DNA of 64,000 nt from assembly GCF_000018685.1 (NCBI RefSeq), contig NC_010001.1, forward strand, positions 698,001 to 762,000, written 5' to 3'. This DNA is from Lachnoclostridium phytofermentans ISDg. GTDB taxonomy: Bacteria > Bacillota > Clostridia > Lachnospirales > Lachnospiraceae. The notes under the pieces are model-generated. The model saw nothing but the letters and a program-made list of their open reading frames with translations, had not been told where the DNA came from and did no database searches. Positions 1 to 7,500 of the stretch are shown in pieces (within the stretch, counting starts at the first letter, position 1; each line of letters starts with the position of its first letter). The position numbers were made by a program, and so were the translations under genes.

Positions 1-313
1 GGATAATATCTGTTATGGTGGATACGATAGCTAGGCACAATAAGATAATAGTAAAAGGATTAATGAATGCACCTGCTAATTTTTGAATTTGGGATTTCTT
101 CTTTCCCTCGGTAACTTTGTTGCTACCATGCGATAAACGGCTATCAAGCACGTCTTTTTCAGAAAGTCCATCCATTGATGTTTCTAGATTTTGTAAAATA
201 ATGTCAGTAGGATTCATAGCTGCAAAGGAAATCGCTTTATTTGCATTATCTCTGCGAGCTTTTATTTCTGCAATTTGTTTTGCAGAAACATTGTGATTTC
301 TTTTCTTGTTCAT
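1..313 (-). CDS. mgtA: Magnesium-translocating P-type ATPase, N-terminal part (cut by window start)
   Basis: The minus-strand frame is open from an ATG at 313 to the window edge and gives 104 residues beginning MNKKRNHNVSAKQ. Residues about 45-75 (LEKDVLDSRL-type segment, then SHGSNKV) match the N-terminal cation-ATPase domain, and AFINPFTIILLCLAIVSTIT is the first membrane segment. This pattern is typical of the MgtA/MgtB class of Mg2+ importers in the cytoplasmic membrane. A strong AAGGAGG site lies 8-9 nt before the ATG. The catalytic DKTGT region lies outside the window. The gene has a leader of about 250 nt with a promoter at 571-599 and a small ORF at 366-494. The family call is good; Mg2+ rather than another cation is inferred from the N-terminal sequence type. 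Confidence 0.8.
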   Translation of the reverse strand, partial: MNKKRNHNVSAKQIAEIKARRDNANKAISFAAMNPTDIILQNLETSMDGLSEKDVLDSRLSHGSNKVTEGKKKSQIQKLAGAFINPFTIILLCLAIVSTITDII

Positions 314-365
314 ATGTCGAACCTCCTTGATGTTATACAATTTTTGGAAGCAAGACATAAACCGA

Positions 366-494
366 TTAGGATATATTCATATTCAGAAAAACAGATAGAG
401 TCCGTAGTTCTATCTTCGTGTCCTTCCGGAATATGTTATGTCCGGGTGGGTATATGTCATTGGAACTTCGGCCTTCCGAGTTTCCGGATTCCAT
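366..494 (-). CDS. Candidate leader peptide (42 aa) upstream of mgtA
   Basis: The ORF begins MESGNSEGRSSNDIYPPG and ends LNMNIS. It has a near-perfect AAGGAGG ribosome site 7 nt before its ATG and lies fully inside the mgtA leader, ending 52 nt before the mgtA start. An upstream in-frame ATG at 605 precedes the predicted transcription start, so 494 is the better start. Its coding region overlaps two hairpins, one of which is followed by a T-rich run (396-423 on this strand). MgtA-type transporters in enterobacteria are controlled by a short proline-containing leader peptide (MgtL). This peptide shares no evident sequence with MgtL, so an analogous role is only inferred. It could also be chance coding. 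Confidence 0.45.
   Translation of the reverse strand: MESGNSEGRSSNDIYPPGHNIFRKDTKIELRTLSVFLNMNIS
396..423 (-). terminator. Hairpin with T-run inside the mgtA leader (candidate attenuator)
   Basis: Minus strand: GATAGA and TCTATC pair around a 9-nt loop and are followed by TGTTTTTCTG. The stem is short (6 bp), so it would be a weak terminator. It overlaps the 3' half of the leader ORF, the arrangement expected of translation-coupled attenuation. Confidence 0.35.
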
Positions 495-570
495 CTGCTT
501 TTCCTCCTTTTTTCTAAATTTTATATTTTTTGGGGTAATACATACTGATTTTTTCGCATACCCATCAGTT

Positions 571-599
571 AGTATAATGGAAAGGGAAGTTAAATCCAA
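571..599 (-). promoter_or_regulatory. Promoter for mgtA leader
   Basis: On the minus strand TTGGAT (594-599) is followed after exactly 17 nt by TATACT (571-576), a good sigma-A match. Transcription should start near 564 and produce a leader of about 250 nt before mgtA. Confidence 0.65.
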
Positions 600-644
600 T
601 AGCAAAATTCTTGCGATTTTCTTGCTGTATTAAAAAATAATTCT

Positions 645-688
645 ATTCATGACAAGGAAAAGTTCATGATACTTATTTTTTCTTTAAG
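645..688. repeat. Dispersed intergenic element, copy A
   Basis: Shares the core AAGGAAAAGTTC plus a downstream TTTTCTT/TTTCTTT tract with copies at 1669-1717, 24942-24992 and 27843-27889. The core and the T-tract are partly complementary (AAG-GAAAA with TTTTCTT), so each copy can fold as an imperfect hairpin. Confidence 0.45.
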
Positions 689-716
689 AAATCAATTTAA
701 AATATACTTACCAAGT

Positions 717-1220
717 TTAGTATTGGTCATTAAATTTATATCCAATTCCCCATATGGTAATAATGTATTCAGGTTCATCTGGATTTGGTTCTATTTTTTT
801 GCGAAGTTTACGAATAAAAGCCATAATATTACTATCCGACATTAGATAATCTTCTTCCCAAACTGCTTGAAATATCTGTTCTTTCGTATATACGTATCCT
901 CTGTTTTGGGCAAGAAAATATAGAATATCAAATTCTTTCGGTGTCAAACTGATTTCTAAATCCTTACGAAGCACTTTTCTACTTTTTAGGTAGATGGAAA
1001 GGTCTCCCGCATAAATGTTATCATCTATATTATCTATAAAACTTTTTGAATTATTAGTCATACTTAATATTAGAGTAGAATCTTCACTTTGAATTAAGTC
1101 GTTTAATCCTTGAAGAAGTTCTTTCGAATACACAGAGTTTGGCTGTTCTATATTTATTTTATCGCGAATCCATCTGACTAGAGCTGAATCCACCGTAATA
1201 AAGCTTGTATTTTTTTTCAT
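717..1220 (-). CDS. Orphan winged-helix (OmpR/PhoB-type) transcriptional regulator without receiver domain
   Basis: The 167-residue protein has a C-terminal OmpR/PhoB DNA-binding domain (about residues 85-167) with LTPKEFDILYFLAQNRGYVYT, then WEEDY, SDSNIMAFIRKLRKKIEP and the wing motif YIITIWGIGYKF. The first 80 residues do not show a receiver: no DD pair or phospho-acceptor aspartate in a canonical context. It may carry a degenerate sensor domain. A good AAAGGAG site precedes the ATG. It lies upstream of mgtA on the same strand, but the mgtA promoter and about 220 nt separate them, so it is probably a separate unit. Targets are unknown. DNA-binding family call is firm; function is not. Confidence 0.8.
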   Translation of the reverse strand: MKKNTSFITVDSALVRWIRDKINIEQPNSVYSKELLQGLNDLIQSEDSTLILSMTNNSKSFIDNIDDNIYAGDLSIYLKSRKVLRKDLEISLTPKEFDILYFLAQNRGYVYTKEQIFQAVWEEDYLMSDSNIMAFIRKLRKKIEPNPDEPEYIITIWGIGYKFNDQY

Positions 1221-1373
1221 AATGAATTCATTCTCCTTTAAGGTTTAGTTCTTTTTTGATATGACCTCTTATAAAAAAACTTCTCCTATTATTTTATCAT
1301 ATTGTTTTAAACTTGACTTGTATTTTTTTCGATATCCATAATAATCATTTACTATCTTATTATTATAACCAAG

Positions 1374-1621
1374 CATTCAATCTTATAATTATAGCCAGGC
1401 ATTCAATCTTATATTTATAGCCAGGTATTCAATCTTATAATTATAGCCAGGCATTCAATCTTATTATAGCCAAGCATTCAATCTTATTATAGCCAAGCAT
1501 TCAATCTTATTATAGCCAAGCATTCAATCTTATTATAGCCAAGCATTCTATCTTCTTATTATAACTAAGTATTCTATCTTCTTATTATAACTAAGTATTC
1601 TATCTTCTTATTATAACTAAG
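1374..1621. repeat. AT-rich minisatellite, ten units in three blocks (26/23/26 bp)
   Basis: Units begin CATTCAATCTTAT or TATTCTATCTTCTTAT and end TATAGCCAGG, TATAGCCAAG or TATAACTAAG. By count: three 26-bp units (1374-1451), four 23-bp units (1452-1543), three 26-bp units (1544-1621), then a partial copy. Neighbouring units are nearly identical within a block and differ between blocks, which indicates local duplication. No spacers, so it is not a CRISPR array. It fills the interval between the divergent regulator and the 1850 gene. Confidence 0.9.
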
Positions 1622-1668
1622 CGCTCTTTCTTATTATAAATATAAATGTTATAAACATAAATGCTTTT

Positions 1669-1717
1669 ATTCATGGCAAGGAAAAGTTCACAAAGGGTGT
1701 GTTTTCTTATTTCACAT
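1669..1717. repeat. Dispersed intergenic element, copy B
   Basis: Carries ATTCATGGCAAGGAAAAGTT, matching copy A at 645 almost exactly over the first 20 bases, then diverges and ends in GTTTTCTTATTTCAC, which matches the end of copy D at 27843. Confidence 0.5.
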
Positions 1718-1849
1718 CATTTTAAAGTCAAAGGATTTTCATAGTGTCAGGTACGTTGGCAAAACGCTACTTACTTAAAAAATATAGATTGCATAACTTG
1801 TCTAACTCTTATATACTGTAATAGATTAGATAGAAGGGAGGTTCTTATC

Positions 1850-3943
1850 ATGAAGATTGGAATCATCGGCTATGCGAAACCAGAGCTGGAAAGTCTTTTG
1901 CAAGCATATGCAGTGAAAAAAGTATTAGAGGATGAGGCTGTAGATTGCTATTGGTATCGTAAGAGGGACAATTTCACTTACAAAGCCGCTAGAACCACTC
2001 ACAAAAGGAACTTACTTGACGCTTTAAGCGGGCGCCAACATATCCATGTCGACTTAAATGAAGCAAAGACCGCCATGGAAGGGTTTGTTAAAGATAAATT
2101 ATCTTTGAATCCAAATAAATCGGAAAAAACAGATAGCTTTGTAATTGTTAATTATAAATCTACCATTGATACAACAAATTCTACTGCGAATTACATAGAC
2201 TTTTATCAAAGAAGTTTCGAACCAAAGTCTGAGATTACAGAGGCATTGATGCTTTGTAGCTTGGAAGATTATGAGAAAATCATGGGAGAGACAATAGATG
2301 AACAGGCCTATGTTTTTATGGATAGCGAAACTGACAAAGCTGGCATTATTCCCTCCGTACGAAAGATTGCAAAGGCAAATAATCTAAAGGTAATCTCGAA
2401 AGCTTATAATCGCACCTATTATGCATTTGAAAAGGTTACAGAAATATTTACTCCATCGGAATATTTGGCATATATTCGTGATGCAAAATTAGTAGTTACC
2501 GATTCTTTTACAACGGTATATTTTGCAATCTTAATGAAAAAGCCATTAATTTGTTACGATCAAGGAATGACACAAGGAAAAATCAAACGATTTTTACAAA
2601 GACTATCCTTGATGGATAATTATTTTACGATGAAACAATCGAACACTTCCTTAACAGCATATAGCATAAAACATCCTAACAAAGTTAACAAACAGCTAAA
2701 GAAGTATCGTGAAGAGTTGACAGATTCTCTATATGAATTGGTAGGGGCTTTTGGCATCGATCAGCCAGTTAACTGCCCGACTAAAATAACTCGTGGTGAG
2801 TGTTGCGGTTGTTATGCATGTAAAGAGGTATGTCCTACCGGTGCTATTCAAATGTTAATGGATAGGGAAGGATTTTATTACCCACATGTGAATAAGGAAA
2901 AGTGTATCCATTGTGGGCTTTGTGAAAGAGTATGTGTGAAAAAAGAGAATTCTCAGATTGTTTCTTATGAAGCAGATTATCCAAAGGTTTATAGTGCAAT
3001 TAATAAGGATGAGAATGCTAGAATGATTAGTACCTCAGGAGGAGTCTTCCATGCACTATCAAAATACGCAATTGAACAGCGCGAAGGTGTAGTATTTGGG
3101 GTAAAATTTGATGAGAATATGAATGCAGTTTCAACCTTAGCTAGCACAATGAATGATGTAAAAGCATTCTATGGATCAAAGTATGTTAAGAGTGAGATTG
3201 ATGGTGTATATGCAAAGGTAAAAGAACAGTTAAATGAGGGTAAGTTTGTCTTATATTCAGGGTTACCATGTGAATGTGCTGGCTTAAAGGCATATCTACG
3301 AAAAGATTATGAGAATCTATTCATTAGCGAAATTTTATGCCATGCAGCTCCTTCACCAAAGGTATTTAAAAATTATCTAAAGTTCCTCTCTATAAAATAT
3401 AAGTCACCGATAACCAATGTGGTATTCCGTGATAAGAGGGATGGATGGTTAATTCATAAGTGTAGTATGGTGATAGAATTTAAAGATCGTAAGCCACTGG
3501 TTGTGAATGCAAGAAGAAATAATTATTTTAGAAACTTTTTATTAGATAATATTCAGCGTCCAGGATGTTCACAGTGTAGTTTTGTTGGTAGAAGTCGTGT
3601 AGGCGACATTACCATCGGAGATTTCTGGGGAATACATCGTATGGATGAAGAAATGTTTGACGATAAAGGAACTAGTGCTATTATGGTAAATACAGAGAAA
3701 GGTGCGAAGGTTCTTGAAGAGTTAAAAGATTCTTTCTATATGAAGGAAAAAAGTATAAAAGAACTATTCAAATATAACCATAGCAAGCCTTGTCCATATA
3801 AGCCAGAACGTGATGAGATTTTCAAACGTTTAGGAAAAGAAAAAATAAACCCATTATTAGAAAGTTTCAATGATTTAAAAAATAAATCAGCTAGAGATAT
3901 AACGGCAAAAGAAGTAGTAAATGAAGTAATAATGGACGATTAA
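1850..3943 (+). CDS. Pyruvyl-transferase-like / 2[4Fe-4S] ferredoxin / FrhB-domain fusion protein
   Basis: The 697-residue protein has three parts. Residues 1 to about 300 begin MKIGIIGYAKPELESLLQAY, resembling polysaccharide pyruvyl transferases. Residues about 315-362 are a 2[4Fe-4S] ferredoxin (CCGCYACKEVCP and CIHCGLCERVC). Residues about 370-690 match the coenzyme F420 hydrogenase/dehydrogenase beta-subunit family (FrhB), with SGGVFHALSKYA, LPCECAGLKAYLRKDY, ILCHAAPSP and SRVGDITIGDFWG. Proteins of this build are common in exopolysaccharide loci of clostridia and Bacteroides, where a redox role on a sugar or quinone is suspected, but the reaction is unknown. A GGGAGG site lies 8-9 nt before the ATG. 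A strong terminator follows at 3959. No glycosyltransferase genes adjoin it, which is unusual for the family. It is a paralogue of the next gene. Confidence 0.75.
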   Translation: MKIGIIGYAKPELESLLQAYAVKKVLEDEAVDCYWYRKRDNFTYKAARTTHKRNLLDALSGRQHIHVDLNEAKTAMEGFVKDKLSLNPNKSEKTDSFVIVNYKSTIDTTNSTANYIDFYQRSFEPKSEITEALMLCSLEDYEKIMGETIDEQAYVFMDSETDKAGIIPSVRKIAKANNLKVISKAYNRTYYAFEKVTEIFTPSEYLAYIRDAKLVVTDSFTTVYFAILMKKPLICYDQGMTQGKIKRFLQRLSLMDNYFTMKQSNTSLTAYSIKHPNKVNKQLKKYREELTDSLYELVGAFGIDQPVNCPTKITRGECCGCYACKEVCPTGAIQMLMDREGFYYPHVNKEKCIHCGLCERVCVKKENSQIVSYEADYPKVYSAINKDENARMISTSGGVFHALSKYAIEQREGVVFGVKFDENMNAVSTLASTMNDVKAFYGSKYVKSEIDGVYAKVKEQLNEGKFVLYSGLPCECAGLKAYLRKDYENLFISEILCHAAPSPKVFKNYLKFLSIKYKSPITNVVFRDKRDGWLIHKCSMVIEFKDRKPLVVNARRNNYFRNFLLDNIQRPGCSQCSFVGRSRVGDITIGDFWGIHRMDEEMFDDKGTSAIMVNTEKGAKVLEELKDSFYMKEKSIKELFKYNHSKPCPYKPERDEIFKRLGKEKINPLLESFNDLKNKSARDITAKEVVNEVIMDD

Positions 3944-3958
3944 GACATTTATAAATAT

Positions 3959-4033
3959 AAGAAGTAAGGAATAAAATTCAATGGGAAGTAAGAATGCTTT
4001 CTAGAGATTATTTTGTTCCTTACTTCTTTTTTT
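3959..4033 (+). terminator. Rho-independent terminator after the 1850 gene
   Basis: AAGAAGTAAGGAA (3959-3971) pairs with TTCCTTACTTCTT (4016-4028), followed by T residues. It separates the two paralogous FrhB genes into different transcription units. The remaining stretch to 4303 is AT-rich with no gene seen. Confidence 0.7.
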
Positions 4034-4303
4034 GCTAGGAATTATGAAGTGGTACGTTTTTCTAATATAAAGAAGAAGTAATCAGAGAACTTTTTCTTTC
4101 ATTGAGAAAAATACTGAAGTTTTAAACTGATTTTTCACATACTAAAAATGATAGAACGTTTTTATAGAAGTTTCTAAATTAGACAGATACATACTACAAA
4201 TTACTTTGGGGATAGTAATCATACAATAATTTAGTTAAAAGTGGACATGTTGCGTAGTTTGATTAATTACTACGGCAGACGCATACTGGAAAGGAACTGT
4301 TGT

Positions 4304-6553
4304 ATGAAAATAGGAATTGTAGCAGATCTAAATGATATGAATTTAGATGTTTGGTTGTCTACTTATGCTTTACAAGAAGCGTTAAAAGAAATGGAACATA
4401 TATCAGTTGTAATTCACCATTCCTTTATAAATAGTGAGGATGGAGAAAAGCTAGGGCCAAAAGAGCTTGCCTATGAGTTTTATAATGTTGTGGAAGGAAG
4501 TTCACAGCTTAGTAATGATGCTGGATATTATAATTTATTCGATATTTATCTTGTGGCAAGTGAGAGAATGTGGCAGAAGGTAAAAGATAATACAATTAAA
4601 GAATATTATCCAATCCATTATTTACGAGATTCTATCCTCTTAATGCAACAAAAAAACTATCACCCACTTGCTAAGAAGAAATCAATTAACGAAGATTATC
4701 TTCTCTGCTATTATGAGACTCCTTCCAAGGAAAAATTAGAGTTTCTTAAGTTTCTTTTGGATAAAAAGAGCCTTAAGCTAGTATCAAACCAGATGGGAAA
4801 TAATGAACTTAAAAGCTTACAAAGCTATACAGATCAAGATATCAGAGAATTCTTACTCTATCTACGTCATGCCAAGGTTGTAATTACTGATTCGGGATTT
4901 ATTGCCTCTATGGCTCTTCTATATGAAAAACCATTCTTATTACTATCGGAAAAAACACAGGAGGTTTTAGCAGCAGGAATCTTAAAGGAATTAGGATTGT
5001 CTAGCCTTATCCTTTCCGATTTATCTACATCGAGAGATATTAGTATCTATAACTCTTTGTTGGAAACTTATGAAAATAATCAGCGGGAATTTAGAAAACG
5101 CATCAAAGATTTTAGAAAAGAACAAAAGAAAAAATTAAGCCAATTAATAAGATTAGCCAGTTATGAGATGTATGTTGATTGCCCAACGGATATTAAAAAG
5201 ATTGAGTGTTGTGGATGCACAGCTTGTAGAGAAGTATGTCCTTATAATGCGATTGAAATGAAGCCGGATGAGGAAGGATTTATCTATCCGGTTGTGGATC
5301 ATGATAAGTGCGTCAAATGTATGCTTTGTAAAAAAGTCTGTGTAAAAAGAGAAAATCCACAGACGATTACTTATGAAAAAAGAGAAAATCAGCAGACAAA
5401 TAATAATGTAAAAAAAGAAAATCCACAGACGGATACTAGTGTAAGAAAAGAAAGTTCACAGACGAATACTAGTGCAAGAAAAGAAAGTTCACAGACGAAT
5501 ACTAGTGTAAGAAAAGAAAATTCACAGACGAATACCTATGCGAAAAAAGAAAATTTTCAGACATTTACTAATGAAAAAAAAGAAAATCCACAGACGATTA
5601 CTTACGCAAAAAAAGAAAATTCACAAGCGATTTCTCATGCAGAAAGTTATCCCATAGTATACGCAGTAAATAATAAAAAGCTTAAGGTAAGAACTAATAG
5701 TTCTTCTGGTGGTATCTTCCCAGAATTGGTTCAATATGTAATAGAAGAATTAGAGGGATATGTAGTTGGTGTTAAGTTTGATAACGATATGAATGCAGTT
5801 TCTTCGATTGCACACACCATGGAGGAAGCAAAGGAATTCTATGGAGCAAAGTATACCAAGAGTGATTTTACCGGAATGTTTCGGAATGTAAAAAAGCTTT
5901 TAGATAAAGGGGAAACGGTTCTTTATTCTGCTCTTCCATGTGAGGCTGCAGGTCTTCGGGCATTTTTAAGAAAAAGATATGATAACCTTATTGTTAGTGA
6001 AGTACTATGCCATGCGGGACCATCTCCACTTGTATTTCGCAGGTATGTTCAGTATTTAGAGTCACGTTTTCATTCAAAGGTTAAAAAAATAAATTTTCGA
6101 GATAAATCAAAAGGATGGCTTGCACTTGATAATACCATGGTTGTAGAGTTTGCAAATCGAGAACCGCTAAAGCTTCGGGCAAGAAGAAACAATTATTATC
6201 GTAGCTTTATTAAAGATAATATAGCAAGGCCTGCTTGCAGTCAGTGTTCTTTTGTATATACCAATCGAGTCGGAGATTTAACGATGGGTGATTTTTGGGG
6301 AATTCAGTATGCAAAACCAGAGATGTTTGACAATAAGGGTACTAGTATATTAATGATTAACACTAAGAATGGAGAAAATATCTGGAATAAAATATCGAAT
6401 CGTTTCGAATATGAAGAAAGCAACTTGACGGAAGCATTTCGTTACAATCATAAGAAACCTATAAAATTAACAGAAAAGAGAAATGAATTCTTTGATCGAT
6501 TTGAAAAAGAAGAAATCAATTCTTTATTGCAAGAATTTAATGATTTAAAATAA
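4304..6553 (+). CDS. Second pyruvyl-transferase-like / ferredoxin / FrhB fusion with expanded repeat linker
   Basis: A paralogue of the 1850 protein along its whole length. The start at 4304 (MKIGIVADLNDMN) has GAAAGGAAC upstream and aligns with the paralogue; an in-frame ATG at 4241 would add 21 residues without a clear ribosome site. The ferredoxin cysteines are CCGCTACREVCP and CVKCMLCKKVC. Between ferredoxin and FrhB domain lies a hydrophilic linker of nine 11-residue repeats (KRENPQTITYE and variants, nucleotides 5345-5641); the paralogue has only one such segment (KKENSQIVSYE). The FrhB part is conserved (SSGGIFPELVQY, LPCEAAGLRAFLRKRY, RVGDLTMGDFWG). The last 29 nt, including the stop, are triplicated at 6532-6616. 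Activity unknown; redox role inferred from the domains. Confidence 0.75.
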   Translation: MKIGIVADLNDMNLDVWLSTYALQEALKEMEHISVVIHHSFINSEDGEKLGPKELAYEFYNVVEGSSQLSNDAGYYNLFDIYLVASERMWQKVKDNTIKEYYPIHYLRDSILLMQQKNYHPLAKKKSINEDYLLCYYETPSKEKLEFLKFLLDKKSLKLVSNQMGNNELKSLQSYTDQDIREFLLYLRHAKVVITDSGFIASMALLYEKPFLLLSEKTQEVLAAGILKELGLSSLILSDLSTSRDISIYNSLLETYENNQREFRKRIKDFRKEQKKKLSQLIRLASYEMYVDCPTDIKKIECCGCTACREVCPYNAIEMKPDEEGFIYPVVDHDKCVKCMLCKKVCVKRENPQTITYEKRENQQTNNNVKKENPQTDTSVRKESSQTNTSARKESSQTNTSVRKENSQTNTYAKKENFQTFTNEKKENPQTITYAKKENSQAISHAESYPIVYAVNNKKLKVRTNSSSGGIFPELVQYVIEELEGYVVGVKFDNDMNAVSSIAHTMEEAKEFYGAKYTKSDFTGMFRNVKKLLDKGETVLYSALPCEAAGLRAFLRKRYDNLIVSEVLCHAGPSPLVFRRYVQYLESRFHSKVKKINFRDKSKGWLALDNTMVVEFANREPLKLRARRNNYYRSFIKDNIARPACSQCSFVYTNRVGDLTMGDFWGIQYAKPEMFDNKGTSILMINTKNGENIWNKISNRFEYEESNLTEAFRYNHKKPIKLTEKRNEFFDRFEKEEINSLLQEFNDLK
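5345..5641 (+). repeat. Nine tandem 33-bp in-frame repeats in the linker
   Basis: Each unit encodes [KR][KR]E[NS]xQTxTxx, for example KKENPQTDTSV, RKESSQTNTSA, RKENSQTNTYA. Nine consecutive 33-nt units fill 297 nt without interruption. The paralogue at 1850 carries a single unit, so this is a lineage-specific expansion that keeps frame. Confidence 0.9.
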
Positions 6554-6616
6554 ATTTCATAGAATTTAATGATTTAAAATAAATTTCATAGAATTTAATG
6601 ATTTATAATAAAATTC
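6532..6616 (+). repeat. Three 29-bp direct repeats duplicating the gene's 3' end
   Basis: AGAATTTAATGATTTAAAAT plus AAATTTCAT occurs at 6532-6560 and 6561-6589 identically, and a diverged third copy runs 6590-6616. The first copy holds the last codons and stop of the upstream gene, so coding sequence was copied into the spacer. Confidence 0.9.
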
Positions 6617-6646
6617 TTTACCATTTGAAAGAATTAGTGATATAAT
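6617..6646 (+). promoter_or_regulatory. Promoter for apt
   Basis: TTTACC (6617-6622), 18-nt spacer and a consensus TATAAT (6641-6646), about 85 nt before the apt start. Confidence 0.5.
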
Positions 6647-6731
6647 AGTTTAGGTTAAGTTAATACGACAGGCGAACGATAAATCTTTTGTCTATAAAAC
6701 CTGTGAGTGAAGAAAGGTATGATGTTAAAAG

Positions 6732-7256
6732 ATGAAGAAACTAGAAGAGTATGTAAGAAGTATTCCTGATTTCCCTGAGGAAGGTATTATTTTTCGCGAT
6801 GTAACAAGTGTTTTACAAGATAAAGATAGCTTAAAGATGTCGATTGATCAGATGCAAGAAAATCTAAATGGACTTGATTTTGATGTAATTGTCGGTCCAG
6901 AATCCAGAGGATTTATCTTTGGAGTGCCGATTGCATATAATTTAAATAAGGCTTTTATCCCAGTTCGTAAAAAGGGAAAACTTCCTTGTGAAACCGTTGA
7001 GATGGAATATGCACTAGAGTATGGTACTGCTACGATTGAAATGCATAAAGATTCTATTAAACCAGGACAAAAAGTTGTTATTATTGATGACTTAATTGCT
7101 ACTGGAGGAACGATTGAAGCAATCACAAAGTTAATTGAACAATTGGGTGGAGAAGTTGTTAAGATTGTCTTCCTTATGGAATTAGAAGGACTTATGGGAA
7201 GAGAGAAGTTAAAGGGCTATGATATAGCTTCTGTCATAAAGTATGCTGGTAAATAA
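6732..7256 (+). CDS. apt: Adenine phosphoribosyltransferase
   Basis: 174 residues, normal for the family. It converts adenine and PRPP to AMP in the cytoplasm (purine salvage). MKKLEEYVRSIPDFPEEGIIFRDVT at the start is the typical APRT opening, ESRGFIFG is the hood/active-site segment, and VVIIDDLIATGGTIEA is the PRPP-binding motif. The order apt followed by the rel gene is common in Firmicutes and fits the use of (p)ppGpp in nucleotide control. It has its own promoter and a terminator-like hairpin after it. The ribosome site GAAAGG lies about 13 nt upstream, a little far; a closer ATG at 6722 is in another frame. Confidence 0.95.
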   Translation: MKKLEEYVRSIPDFPEEGIIFRDVTSVLQDKDSLKMSIDQMQENLNGLDFDVIVGPESRGFIFGVPIAYNLNKAFIPVRKKGKLPCETVEMEYALEYGTATIEMHKDSIKPGQKVVIIDDLIATGGTIEAITKLIEQLGGEVVKIVFLMELEGLMGREKLKGYDIASVIKYAGK

Positions 7257-7270
7257 AGCAGCATAATTGG

Positions 7271-7363
7271 AGGGTGTACAAAATTACTATTTTATGCAGA
7301 TGGGGGGTATTTTGCGGAAAAATACTGCCTTAATGTAAAAAATGGGTTTGTACACTCTTTTTT
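7271..7363 (+). terminator. Long hairpin terminator after apt
   Basis: AGGGTGTACAAA (7271-7282) pairs with TTTGTACACTCT (7347-7358), then T-run to 7363. An inner stem GGTATTTT/AAAATACTGCC lies in the loop, so the whole region folds as a two-part hairpin. Confidence 0.6.
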
Positions 7364-7426
7364 CGTTCAATTTTTTCAAAAGTCGCATGAATTTGTTCAA
7401 AGAACAGTCATAGAATGTCAAAAAGA

Positions 7427-7455
7427 TTGATTTTTTCAACTTTACTTATTATAAT
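7427..7455 (+). promoter_or_regulatory. Promoter for rel
   Basis: TTGATT (7427-7432), 17-nt spacer, TATAAT (7450-7455), about 45 nt before the start codon. Confidence 0.65.
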
Positions 7456-7500
7456 AGGAAGATAAGCTTATTAGCCCCCGAAATGAAAGGAATGGTTCTT

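Noticed and set aside
275..633. Two plus-strand ORFs (80 and 71 codons)
   Set aside because: They lack ribosome sites and lie antisense to the mgtA start and leader ORF; composition is not protein-like.
314..716. M-box (Mg2+) riboswitch in front of mgtA
   Set aside because: None of the conserved M-box segments was recognisable; the leader has a small ORF and short stems instead. A covariance search would settle it.
1374..1621. CRISPR-like periodic array
   Set aside because: Units are contiguous with no unique spacers and vary in sequence; no cas genes. It is a minisatellite.
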